Shown here piece after piece: positions 9,370 through 19,720 of a DNA stretch of 50,601 nt. Origin of the DNA: Prevotella sp. UBA7764 (GTDB lineage: Bacteria > Bacteroidota > Bacteroidia > Bacteroidales > Bacteroidaceae). The notes below the pieces were generated by a model. That model did not search any database. It had not been told where the DNA came from and was given only the letters and a program-made list of their open reading frames with translations. Location of the stretch: contig DLDU01000005.1 in NCBI GenBank assembly GCA_002481295.1, forward strand, positions 1 to 50,601. Reading direction: 5' to 3'. The position numbers were made by a program, and so were the translations under genes. How positions within the stretch are numbered: position 1 is the stretch's first letter; the number at the start of each line of letters is the position of its first letter.

Positions 9370-10737
9370 ATGAAAGTTTCATTTGAAAATCCCGACAAGA
9401 TCAACGGACTGTTGACCATCACTGTCGAAGAAGATGACTACAAAAACGATGTCGAGAAGGAGCTCAAAGAGTATCGTAAAAGAGCTAATATCCCCGGCTT
9501 CCGCCCCGGAAAGGCTCCTATGGGCATGATCAAGCGTCAGTTTGAGTCCAGCGCCAAGATGGACGCTATCAACAAGGTGCTCAATGACGAGCTCCAGAAG
9601 TATATTGCTGACAACAAGATTCAGATGCTCGGCGAGCCTTTGGCCTCTGACAAGCAGGAGCCTCAGGATCTGGAGAAGCCGGCTCCTTATACCTTCATGT
9701 TCGACATCGCCGTCGCTCCAGAGTTCAACATCGAGCTGAGCGACAAGGATACTGTCGACTATTACGAGATCACTGTTGACGATGCTCTCGTTGACAAGCA
9801 GGTGGATATGTTCGCCAACCGTCTTGGCGGATACGTTGACGTTGAGGACTATCAGGAGAACGATATGCTCAAGGGTGACATCCGCGAGCTCGACGAGAAG
9901 GGCAACACCAAGGAAGGTGGCCTGACCATTGAGGCTGCTGTGCTGATGCCTAATTACTTGAAGAACGACGACCAGAAGAAGCTCTTCGAGGGTGCAAAGA
10001 AGGGTGACATCATCACCTTCAATCCTTCTAAGGCATACGACGGCAATGAGGTACAGATCTCTTCTCTGTTGAAGATCGAGAAGGATCAGGTTGCCAACTA
10101 CCAGGGCGACTTCAGCTTCCAGATTACTGGCATCCAGCGCTTCCAGAAGCACGCTGTGGATCAGGAGCTCTTCGATCAGACCTTCGGCAAGGACGCCGTT
10201 AAGGACGAGAAGGAATTCCGTAGCAAGATCGCTGAGGGACTCAAGGGGCAGCTCGTTCGCGACAGCGACTATAAGTTCCTGCTCGATGTCCGCAAGTATG
10301 CTGAGGACAAGATCGGCCAGCTGACTTATCCCGATGCTCTTCTGAAGCGTGTCATGAAGCAGGGCAGCAAGGAGAAGGACGAGAAGAAGCTCAACGAGAT
10401 GATCGACAAGAACTACGAGGCAAGCCTCAAGGAACTCAACTGGAGCCTGATCCGCAACAAACTCTCTGAGCAGACCGGCATCAAGGTCAATGACGACGAT
10501 GTCAAGGAGGCTGCCCGTGAGACCGCTCGCATCCAGTTCGCACAGTATGGCATGAGCAACGTTCCTGAAGAGTACATCAACAACTACGCTGATGAGCTCC
10601 TCAAGAAGCGTGAGAACGCCCAGGGCTTTGTGGATCGCGCTATCGACGTGAAGCTCTCTGACGCTTTGAAGAAAGTTGTCAAGCTGAACAAGAAAGAGAT
10701 TAGCCTTGATGATTTCAACAAGATGATGGGCGAGTAA
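9370..10737 (+). CDS. tig: Trigger factor, ribosome-associated chaperone
   Basis: Trigger factor binds at the ribosome exit tunnel and shields nascent chains. The 455-residue product has the N-terminal ribosome-binding domain with the signature region FRPGKAPMGMIKRQF (variant of GFRxGKxP), a diverged FKBP-like middle domain at about 150-245, and a long helical C-terminal domain. The frame is open upstream to 9256, but ATG 9370 gives the conserved beginning (MKVSFENPDKI) and lies behind the promoter. A clpP-clpX pair follows, the classic tig-clpP-clpX order. Confidence 0.93.
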   Translation: MKVSFENPDKINGLLTITVEEDDYKNDVEKELKEYRKRANIPGFRPGKAPMGMIKRQFESSAKMDAINKVLNDELQKYIADNKIQMLGEPLASDKQEPQDLEKPAPYTFMFDIAVAPEFNIELSDKDTVDYYEITVDDALVDKQVDMFANRLGGYVDVEDYQENDMLKGDIRELDEKGNTKEGGLTIEAAVLMPNYLKNDDQKKLFEGAKKGDIITFNPSKAYDGNEVQISSLLKIEKDQVANYQGDFSFQITGIQRFQKHAVDQELFDQTFGKDAVKDEKEFRSKIAEGLKGQLVRDSDYKFLLDVRKYAEDKIGQLTYPDALLKRVMKQGSKEKDEKKLNEMIDKNYEASLKELNWSLIRNKLSEQTGIKVNDDDVKEAARETARIQFAQYGMSNVPEEYINNYADELLKKRENAQGFVDRAIDVKLSDALKKVVKLNKKEISLDDFNKMMGE

Positions 10738-10782
10738 TGTGCGCATAAAATAAGATTTTAATAAAAAATAATCTCTTGATTG

Positions 10783-10868
10783 AAGAGGTTACCAGCTTTT
10801 TTTATTATCTTTGTGTAATCAACACGAGGATTAGGTTTGAAACCGGTAAAAAGAGCTGATAACCTCTT
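10783..10868. repeat. Inverted repeat flanking the clpP promoter
   Basis: Positions 10783-10803 and 10848-10868 are inverted copies with 2 mismatches in 21 (core AAGAGGTTAYCAGCT). The clpP promoter box TATCTTTG lies between the arms. The left arm is upstream of the expected transcript start, so the arms could be paired operator sites, or could fold in RNA reading through from tig. Confidence 0.6.
10806..10813 (+). promoter_or_regulatory. Putative -7 element for clpP
   Basis: TATCTTTG, a perfect TAnnTTTG match, lies 99 bases before the clpP start; the predicted leader is about 90 bases. Confidence 0.6.
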
Positions 10869-10912
10869 TTCTCGTATTTGACTATTAACATTGAATATAT
10901 TAAGGAAATCGA

Positions 10913-11581
10913 ATGAACAACGACTTTAGAAAATTTGCCACGGGGCACTTAGGCATGAACGGCCTGGCTCTGGATGATGTGGTCAAGGCGCAGCAACAAT
11001 ATCTCAATCCGTATATCCTCGAAGAGCGTCAGCTCAACGTCACGCAGATGGATGTGTTTTCACGACTGATGATGGACCGCATCATCTTCTTGGGAACTGA
11101 GATCGACGACTATACAGCCAATACGCTTCAGGCTCAGTTGCTCTACCTCGACTCTGTCGACAACGGTAAGGACATCTCTATCTATGTCAACTCTCCCGGC
11201 GGCAGCGTGACGGCAGGACTGGGTATCTACGACACCATGCAGTTCATCACCAGCGATGTGGCAACGATCTGTACGGGTATGGCTGCCTCTATGGCTGCTG
11301 TGCTGCTCGTCTCCGGTGCGGAGGGCAAGCGCTCCGCACTGCCTCATAGCCGCGTGATGATCCACCAGCCCTTAGGCGGTGTGCAGGGCCAGGCCTCGGA
11401 TATCGAGATCGAGGCCCGTGAGATCCAGAAGTTTAAGAAAGAACTCTATACCATCATCTCCAACCACTCTCATCAGCCTTACGAGAAAGTATGGAAAGAC
11501 AGTGACCGCAATTACTGGATGACCGCTGAGGAGGCTAAGGAGTATGGCATGATCGATACGGTGTTAACAAGAAAGCAATAA
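10913..11581 (+). CDS. clpP: ATP-dependent Clp protease proteolytic subunit
   Basis: This 222-residue serine peptidase forms the ClpP barrel. Catalytic Ser126 lies in GMAASMAAVLL and His151 in SRVMIHQPLGG; the Asp of the triad is expected near residue 200. The oxyanion loop region SPGGSVTAGLGIYDTM is standard. The N-terminus includes about 25 residues before the mature start, as in ClpPs that are processed. clpX follows after 28 bases, so protease and unfoldase are made together. Confidence 0.96.
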   Translation: MNNDFRKFATGHLGMNGLALDDVVKAQQQYLNPYILEERQLNVTQMDVFSRLMMDRIIFLGTEIDDYTANTLQAQLLYLDSVDNGKDISIYVNSPGGSVTAGLGIYDTMQFITSDVATICTGMAASMAAVLLVSGAEGKRSALPHSRVMIHQPLGGVQGQASDIEIEAREIQKFKKELYTIISNHSHQPYEKVWKDSDRNYWMTAEEAKEYGMIDTVLTRKQ

Positions 11582-11609
11582 TCTTAGTAACCAGGAGGAA
11601 TAAGAAAAC

Positions 11610-12860
11610 ATGCCGAAAAAAGTATGTAGCTTCTGTGGTCGTGACGAATCACAGGTGAAACTGCTTATCACAGGACTCAACGGTTATATCTGTGAGGACT
11701 GTGCCATGCAGGCTTACAAGATAGTTAAGGATACCGGCGTACTCGGCAACGTGGATGCGGAGGCCAGCGAAAAGTCTAAGGAGGCTTTCCGCAAAAAAGC
11801 CCGTATCCCCAAGCCTAAGGAGATCAAGAAATATCTCGACGAGTATGTCATAGGACAGGACGAGGCCAAGCGCTATCTGTCTGTGGCTGTGTATAATCAC
11901 TACAAGCGTCTGCTCCAACCGTCGGACGACGATGGCGTGGAAATCGAGAAGAGCAATATCATCATGGTAGGCTCTACGGGTACAGGTAAGACGTTGCTGG
12001 CCCGCACCATCGCCAAATTGCTTGACGTGCCTTTCACCATTGTCGACGCTACGGTGTTTACCGAGGCCGGCTACGTTGGTGAGGATGTGGAGAGCATTCT
12101 GAGCCGTCTGCTTCAGGTGGCCAACTACGATGTGGCAGCTGCCGAGCGTGGTATTGTCTTCATCGATGAGATCGACAAGATTGCCCGTAAAGGCGACAAC
12201 CCCAGCATCACACGCGATGTCAGTGGCGAGGGTGTGCAGCAGAGCATGCTCAAACTCTTGGAAGGAACCATGGTCAACGTACCGCCAAAGGGCGGCCGCA
12301 AGCATCCTGATCAGGACTATGTGCATGTCAACACCAAGAACATCCTGTTTATCTGTGGTGGTGCCTTCGACGGCATCGAGCGTAAGATCGCACAGCGACT
12401 CAACACGCATACGGTAGGATACAACTCCGTGCAGAACGCCCGTCATATCGACCGCGGCGATCTGATGAAGTATATCCTTCCGCAAGACTTGAAGTCGTTT
12501 GGCCTGATTCCAGAGCTGGTTGGCCGTCTGCCGGTGCTGACCTATCTCAATCCTTTGGATCGTGATGCTCTGCGCCGCATCTTGGTAGAGCCGAAGAACT
12601 CTATTGTCAAGCAGTACATCAAGCTGTTTGAGATGGATCACATCACGTTGTCCTTCACCGAGGAAGCTCTCGACTTCATCGTCGACAAGGCTGTAGAGTA
12701 CAAACTCGGCGCCCGTGGCCTGCGCTCTATCGTGGAGGAGGTGATGATGGATGCCATGTTTGACGTGCCGTCAAAACGCATCAAGAAGTTTGAGGTGACG
12801 CTTGACTATGCCAAGCAGCAATTGGACAAGGCTCATCTGCAGCGACTCGAATCGGCTTAA
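11610..12860 (+). CDS. clpX: ATP-dependent Clp protease ATPase ClpX
   Basis: ClpX (416 residues) unfolds substrates and feeds them to ClpP. The N-terminal zinc-binding domain is intact (Cys6, Cys9, Cys28, Cys31). The AAA+ core has Walker A GSTGTGKT at 121-128, the GYVGEDVES pore-region box, Walker [11 protein letters not shown] and sensor-2 LGARGLRSI. An unusually clear Shine-Dalgarno (AGGAGG) lies 14 bases before the ATG, uncommon in this window. Co-transcribed with clpP. Confidence 0.97.
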   Translation: MPKKVCSFCGRDESQVKLLITGLNGYICEDCAMQAYKIVKDTGVLGNVDAEASEKSKEAFRKKARIPKPKEIKKYLDEYVIGQDEAKRYLSVAVYNHYKRLLQPSDDDGVEIEKSNIIMVGSTGTGKTLLARTIAKLLDVPFTIVDATVFTEAGYVGEDVESILSRLLQVANYDVAAAERGIVFIDEIDKIARKGDNPSITRDVSGEGVQQSMLKLLEGTMVNVPPKGGRKHPDQDYVHVNTKNILFICGGAFDGIERKIAQRLNTHTVGYNSVQNARHIDRGDLMKYILPQDLKSFGLIPELVGRLPVLTYLNPLDRDALRRILVEPKNSIVKQYIKLFEMDHITLSFTEEALDFIVDKAVEYKLGARGLRSIVEEVMMDAMFDVPSKRIKKFEVTLDYAKQQLDKAHLQRLESA

Positions 12861-12967
12861 CCGGCTTGGCATTCAAGACACTCGCAGGTAGGAAATCAAT
12901 GGCAGAGGCCGTGGAAGCGGCCCTCTGCATATTACATTATTAATAAGAATCATCTAAGGAGCATGCA

Positions 12968-15196
12968 ATGACTAAGGAAGTGGACTTGACTCAAGCATTG
13001 AAGAAATACTTCGGCTTTGATCATTTCAAGGGCGATCAGGAAGCGATCATCCGTAATCTCATGGCGGGAAACAACACCTTTGTGCTGATGCCTACCGGTG
13101 GCGGCAAGAGCCTGTGCTATCAGTTGCCGTCGCTGATCATGGATGGAACGGCTATTGTCGTGTCGCCTCTGATCGCGCTGATGAAAAACCAGGTCGACGT
13201 CATCAATGGCCTGACAGAGGAAGACGGCCTGGCTCACTTCCTCAACTCGTCGCTCAACCGTGCAGCCATCAACCGTGTGGTGGATGATGTGCACAGCGGG
13301 CGCACGAAGTTGTTGTATGTGGCTCCTGAATCTCTAAATAAAGAGGAGAACCTTGAGTTCTTCTCTTCTTTCCATATCTCTTTCTATGCCATTGATGAGG
13401 CGCACTGCATCTCGGAGTGGGGACATGACTTCCGCCCTGAGTACCGCAACATACGGCCTACCATCAATCGCATCGCCGAGATACAGCATGTCGACTCGGT
13501 GCCGGTCATCGCTTTGACGGCAACAGCTACGGACAAGGTGCGGTCAGACATCAAGAAGAGTCTCGGCATCCTCGACGCGGAGGAGTTCCGCAGTTCCTTC
13601 AACCGTCCTAACCTCTACTACGAGGTGCGGCAGAAGATCAGTGAGGAAGACACCGACAGCCAGATCATCCGGTTTATCAAGCAGCATCCCGGCAAGAGCG
13701 GCATCATCTATTGCCTCTCGCGCAAAAAGGTGGAAGAACTCGCCAAGAAGCTTCAGATCAATGGCTTCAAGGCAGCGCCTTACCATGCCGGTCTGGACTC
13801 AGAGTTGCGCACAAAGACGCAGGACGACTTCTTGAAGGAAGAGATCGATGTCATCGTGGCGACCATCGCCTTTGGCATGGGCATCGACAAGCCCGACGTG
13901 CGCTTTGTCATCCATTACGACATCCCCAAAAGCCTTGAGGGCTACTATCAGGAGACGGGCAGAGCCGGACGCGACGGCGGTGAGGGCATCTGCATCGCTT
14001 TCTATTCTCCAAAGGACTTGAAGAAACTTGAAAAGTTCATGGAGAACAAGGATGTCAATGAGAAGGAGATTGGCTATCAGCTCTTGCAGGAGACCAAGGC
14101 CTATGCCGAGTCTTCAGTATGCCGTCGCAAGATGCTGCTCCACTATTTTGGTGAGGAATATCCGCAGGACAACTGTGGTAATTGCGACAACTGCCTGCAT
14201 CCGCAGAAGCAGTTCGAGGCTACCGATGCTTTGCTCATCGTCCTCAATGCCATCAAGGCAGTGAAGGAAAACTTCGACCAGGCTTATATCACCGACTTCG
14301 TCAAAGGGCGGGCTACGGACAACATCGTGCGCCATGGTCACAACAAACTGCCGGAGTTCGGTGCCGGAGCCAAACTCAACGAGGAGGACTCCTCTATTTG
14401 GAATCCCGTCATCCGGCAGGCTATGATCTCGCATTATATCCGTAAGGATGTGGAGAACTTCGGACTGTTGAAGCTGACGCCCGAGGGCAGGATGTTTATC
14501 AAGAGCCCGAAACCGTTCTTCGCTGTTCACGACCGTGAGTACGACGACGTGGAGGAGAATGCCGAGGGCGGTGTGAGTGCCCTCGATCAGGAATTGCTCG
14601 GCTTGCTGAAAGGCCTGCGCAAGGACGTGGCCCACAAACACAACCTTCCGCCTTACGTAATCTTCCAGGACATCTCGCTCTCGCAGATGGCGACGAGCTA
14701 TCCCGTCACTTTGGAGGAATTGCAGCAGATACAAGGTGTAGGGCAGGGTAAGGCCCATAAATATGGCAAGCCCTTTGTAGATCTCATCAAAAAGTATTGT
14801 GAGGACAACGACATCCAGCGGGTGGATATGATGCGTGTCATCAGCCTGCCGAAGAAGTCGATGAAGAAGCTGAAGATCATCGAGCTCATCGACCGCCGTG
14901 TGCCCTTGGATGAGATCGCCTCGATGCAGGGCTGTGGCTTCGATGATCTGATCGACGATATCGAGTCCATTGTCAATAGCGGCATGAAGGTAGACATCAG
15001 CTATTACCTCGATGACGAGGATGTCATTGACCCTGATGAGGTGGATGACATCTATGACTATTTCCGCAATAGTGACAGCGGTGATGTCAACCCAGCTATT
15101 GATGAATGTGAAATTTATGACGATGACGGAGGCCTTACCGCAGAGGAGAAAGTGCGCTTAGTATTGATCAAATTCCTTTCCGAGCAGGCCAACTGA
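12968..15196 (+). CDS. recQ: ATP-dependent DNA helicase RecQ
   Basis: RecQ unwinds DNA 3'-5' in recombination and repair. The 742-residue protein has Walker A MPTGGGKSLC (about 41-50), the DEAH box at 143-146 (IDEAHCISEWGHDFRPEY, which includes the RecQ aromatic loop), a helicase C-domain with GRAGRDG, and a zinc site with cysteines CGNCDNC after CRRKML. A winged-helix region and an HRDC-like domain (about 540-620) follow. An acidic tail of more than 100 residues makes it longer than enteric RecQ (about 610), as is common in Bacteroidetes. AAGGAG lies 7 bases before the ATG. Confidence 0.95.
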   Translation: MTKEVDLTQALKKYFGFDHFKGDQEAIIRNLMAGNNTFVLMPTGGGKSLCYQLPSLIMDGTAIVVSPLIALMKNQVDVINGLTEEDGLAHFLNSSLNRAAINRVVDDVHSGRTKLLYVAPESLNKEENLEFFSSFHISFYAIDEAHCISEWGHDFRPEYRNIRPTINRIAEIQHVDSVPVIALTATATDKVRSDIKKSLGILDAEEFRSSFNRPNLYYEVRQKISEEDTDSQIIRFIKQHPGKSGIIYCLSRKKVEELAKKLQINGFKAAPYHAGLDSELRTKTQDDFLKEEIDVIVATIAFGMGIDKPDVRFVIHYDIPKSLEGYYQETGRAGRDGGEGICIAFYSPKDLKKLEKFMENKDVNEKEIGYQLLQETKAYAESSVCRRKMLLHYFGEEYPQDNCGNCDNCLHPQKQFEATDALLIVLNAIKAVKENFDQAYITDFVKGRATDNIVRHGHNKLPEFGAGAKLNEEDSSIWNPVIRQAMISHYIRKDVENFGLLKLTPEGRMFIKSPKPFFAVHDREYDDVEENAEGGVSALDQELLGLLKGLRKDVAHKHNLPPYVIFQDISLSQMATSYPVTLEELQQIQGVGQGKAHKYGKPFVDLIKKYCEDNDIQRVDMMRVISLPKKSMKKLKIIELIDRRVPLDEIASMQGCGFDDLIDDIESIVNSGMKVDISYYLDDEDVIDPDEVDDIYDYFRNSDSGDVNPAIDECEIYDDDGGLTAEEKVRLVLIKFLSEQAN

Positions 15197-15273
15197 TCTC
15201 CTTGTCGCTGTTAAATAGCATTAAAGGCTAAAGAAATGGAGGCGCTCATCCTCTCCAATCGGAAAAAAATGAG

Positions 15274-15281
15274 TATATTTG
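15274..15281 (+). promoter_or_regulatory. Putative -7 element for the guaB operon
   Basis: TATATTTG, a perfect TAnnTTTG match, lies 28 bases upstream of the guaB start. An A-run precedes it; no clear TTTG at 19-20 bp. Confidence 0.6.
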
Positions 15282-15291
15282 CACGCAATAA

Positions 15292-16794
<1,503 letters not shown>

Positions 16795-16806
16795 TCATTT
16801 CTTTGC

Positions 16807-18237
16807 ATGAACAAATTATTCTATAGGAAACATGTGATAGTGGGCGCCATGCTTTTGTGTGGCACCCTCTCTTTTGCTCAGAGCGACGATCCTGTCATCA
16901 TGACCATCAATGGTCATCCGGTTCTTCGCTCTGAGTTTGCGTATTCTTATAAAAAAAACAATACCAATGGCGTCCTCGACCGTAAGAGCGTACGCGACTA
17001 CGTGCCGCTGTTTATCAACTATAAGTTGAAGGTGGAGGCCGCCAAGGATGCGCATCTCGACACGCTGTCGTCCTACAAGAAGGAGTTTGCAGGTTATCGC
17101 GACCAGCAGATCCGTCCGGCAATGATTGACAGTGCGGACATTGAGGCAGAGGCCAGAAAGATCTATGAGGAGACTCGTCAGCGCATAGACGATAATGGCG
17201 GCATGGTGCGCGTCTCGCATATCCTTATCGCCATGAAGCAAAAGGCTACACCCGATGAGGAGAAGGCTGCTAAACAACGTATCGACTCAGTTTATACCGC
17301 TTTGCAGCATGGAGCGGGCTTCGCTGCGTTGGCCCGTGAAGTGTCTCAAGATCAGGGTTCCGCCAGTGAGGGAGGGCAGCTGCCCTGGATAGTCAAGGGT
17401 CAGACCTTTCAGGAATTTGAAGATCAGGTGTGGAGTCTTAAAGATGGTCAACTGAGCAAGCCTTTCCTTTCGCCAGCCGGTTGGCATATAGTCTTAAGAC
17501 AAGGCCATCAGAACTTTTATTCTTACGACAGTCAGCGGTCGGACATTCTGCGATTCATCGACCAGCGTAACCTGCGTGAGCAGATCATAGATCAGAAGCT
17601 CGACACACTGGCCAAGCAACGCCATACCACTCCCGGCGCTGTGTTGGCGGCCAAACGGGAAGAGATGGAGAAGCAAGATCCCAATCTGAAGTATCTCATC
17701 CAAGAATACCACGACGGGCTGTTGCTCTTTGCTATCGCCGACAGTACGGTATGGCAGAAAGCCAAGAACGACGAAGCCGGTTTGGTGGAGTTTTTTCGCA
17801 AAAATCGTAAACGCTACCGTTGGGATGCGCCTCGCTTCAAGGGTATTGCCTACTGCACGCGTGCGCAGAAAGATATAGATAAGGTGAAGAAAACCGTGAA
17901 GCGTTTGCCGTTCAGCCAGTGGGCAGAGAAGCTTCGCGCCACTTTCAATGCCGACTCCGTGCTTCGCATCCGTGTGGAGAAAGGTATCTTCCGCATGGGT
18001 GACAACGCTTTGGTGGACAAAGAGGTCTTTGGTAAAGACACGATTGCCAAGCCTGTCAAGGATTATCCCTATATGGCCGTCTACGGCAAGAAGCTCAAAG
18101 CACCCAAAGAGATGGACGATGTGCGTGAACTCGTCGTGGCTGATTATCAAGATGCCTTGGAAAAGGAATGGGTAGAGCAGCTGCGCCGCAAGTATCCCGT
18201 CACAGTCAATGAGGCTGTCGTCGACACGGTCAAGTAA
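16807..18237 (+). CDS. Periplasmic parvulin-type peptidyl-prolyl isomerase
   Basis: This 476-residue protein begins with a signal peptide ending near LSFAQ and carries one clear parvulin domain at about residues 135-235 (VSHILIA ... EGGQLPWIVKGQ ... FLSPAGWHIV). The N-terminal part (MTINGHPVLRSEFAYSY) is the SurA/PpiD-like chaperone segment. It should act in the periplasm on outer-membrane proteins. A second isomerase of similar layout is encoded directly downstream, suggesting duplication and shared work. Which one corresponds to SurA or PpiD cannot be decided here. Confidence 0.88.
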   Translation: MNKLFYRKHVIVGAMLLCGTLSFAQSDDPVIMTINGHPVLRSEFAYSYKKNNTNGVLDRKSVRDYVPLFINYKLKVEAAKDAHLDTLSSYKKEFAGYRDQQIRPAMIDSADIEAEARKIYEETRQRIDDNGGMVRVSHILIAMKQKATPDEEKAAKQRIDSVYTALQHGAGFAALAREVSQDQGSASEGGQLPWIVKGQTFQEFEDQVWSLKDGQLSKPFLSPAGWHIVLRQGHQNFYSYDSQRSDILRFIDQRNLREQIIDQKLDTLAKQRHTTPGAVLAAKREEMEKQDPNLKYLIQEYHDGLLLFAIADSTVWQKAKNDEAGLVEFFRKNRKRYRWDAPRFKGIAYCTRAQKDIDKVKKTVKRLPFSQWAEKLRATFNADSVLRIRVEKGIFRMGDNALVDKEVFGKDTIAKPVKDYPYMAVYGKKLKAPKEMDDVRELVVADYQDALEKEWVEQLRRKYPVTVNEAVVDTVK

Positions 18238-18259
18238 GAAACAGATCAGAAATAGCAAC

Positions 18260-19720
18260 ATGAAAATAAGCAATAAGCGTCATATCCCCTTTGTCGCAGC
18301 ACTCTTGTTGGCTGTGGCTTCTCTTTCGGCCATGACCACCGTTCCCGGCTTGCCGGGTTCTCTGGGTCGTGTGGCTTCAGATTCTATGTCACATGACAGT
18401 ACGGCCAAAGAAGAAACTCCGATTCCCGAGAGCAGTGTCATCGACGAAGTCGTGTGGGTGGTGGGCGACGAGCCTATCCTCAAGTCCGATGTCGAGATGA
18501 TGCGTATGCAGGGGCAGCAGGAAGGGATGACGTGGGGCGGCAATCCCGACTGCGCCATTCCCGAACAGCTCGCCGTGCAGAAGCTCTTCCTCCATCAGGC
18601 TGAGATAGACTCCATTGATGTCAGTGAGTCAGAGATCGCCGCCGGTGTGCAGCAGCAGCTCAATCGCTGGATAGAGATCGCGGGCAGTCAGGAGAAACTC
18701 GAAGAGTATCGTAAGGAGTCCATCAACGAGATCCGCAGCGACATGCACGATGAGTTCAAGAACCAGCAGCTCATCCAGAAGATGAAACAGAAACTTGTCG
18801 AGGACGTGAAGGTCTCACCGGCCGACGTGCGTAGCTATTTCCGCAATGTCCCAAAGGACAGCTTGCCTTACGTGCCTACTGAGGTAGAGGTAGAGGTGAT
18901 ACAGGTTTCTCCGAAGATCAAGCAGAGTGAGATCAACCGAGTTAAGGACGAGCTTCGCGGATATACCGAGCGTGTCAACAATGGTGAAACGAGTTTTTCC
19001 ACGCTGGCCCGCCTCTATTCCGAGGATCCGGGGTCAGCCCGTCAGGGTGGTGAGCTGGGCTTCATGGGTCGTGGTATGCTGGATCCCGCCTTCGCTCAGG
19101 TGGCTTTCAACCTGACCGATCCTAAAAAGGTGTCTAAGATCGTGGAGTCGGAATTCGGCTATCATATCATTCAGCTCATCGACAAACGCGGTGATAAGAT
19201 CAATGTACGCCACATTCTGCTCAGACCTAAAGTGTCGCAAGACGAGATCGAAGCAGCTGAGCAGCGTCTTGACTCTATCCGCAACGACATCCTTGCCAAC
19301 AAGTTCACCTTCGAGTCCGGTGCCTCTTATATCTCTGATGATAAAGACACCAAGAACAATCAGGGTCTTATGTCTAATAGCACCGCCGACGGCATGACCT
19401 CGCGTTTCCAAATGAAGGAGCTGCCCACGGAGATCGCAAGAGTCGTCGACACGATGAAGGTGGGAGAGATCTCCGCGCCCTTCACACGTATCAATAATAA
19501 GAACAAGACGGTCGCTTGCATTATCAAACTCAAGAGTCGGGTGGAAGGACACCGTGCTACCATTACGGAGGATTTCCAGGTGATGAAGGATGTCGTCCTG
19601 GCCAAGGAGCGGGAGAATGTGCTCAATGACTGGGTCGTCGACAAGATCAAGCATACCTATGTCAGGGTCAACGACCGCTATAAAGATTGTAAATTTCAGT
19701 ATCAGGGATGGATCAGATGA
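18260..19720 (+). CDS. SurA-like periplasmic chaperone/isomerase
   Basis: The 486-residue product from ATG 18260 has a signal peptide (hydrophobic core FVAALLLAVASLSA), then the SurA-type N-domain (EVVWVVGDEPILKSDVE) and two parvulin-like domains. The first is at about 190-290 with GSARQGGELGFMGRG and the second begins at VRHILLRPKVSQ. Both the domain order and the WVVGDEPILKSD stretch match SurA, which escorts outer-membrane proteins through the periplasm. An upstream in-frame ATG (18209) lies inside the previous gene and would spoil the signal peptide. The stop overlaps the next gene by 4 bases. Confidence 0.9.
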   Translation: MKISNKRHIPFVAALLLAVASLSAMTTVPGLPGSLGRVASDSMSHDSTAKEETPIPESSVIDEVVWVVGDEPILKSDVEMMRMQGQQEGMTWGGNPDCAIPEQLAVQKLFLHQAEIDSIDVSESEIAAGVQQQLNRWIEIAGSQEKLEEYRKESINEIRSDMHDEFKNQQLIQKMKQKLVEDVKVSPADVRSYFRNVPKDSLPYVPTEVEVEVIQVSPKIKQSEINRVKDELRGYTERVNNGETSFSTLARLYSEDPGSARQGGELGFMGRGMLDPAFAQVAFNLTDPKKVSKIVESEFGYHIIQLIDKRGDKINVRHILLRPKVSQDEIEAAEQRLDSIRNDILANKFTFESGASYISDDKDTKNNQGLMSNSTADGMTSRFQMKELPTEIARVVDTMKVGEISAPFTRINNKNKTVACIIKLKSRVEGHRATITEDFQVMKDVVLAKERENVLNDWVVDKIKHTYVRVNDRYKDCKFQYQGWIR

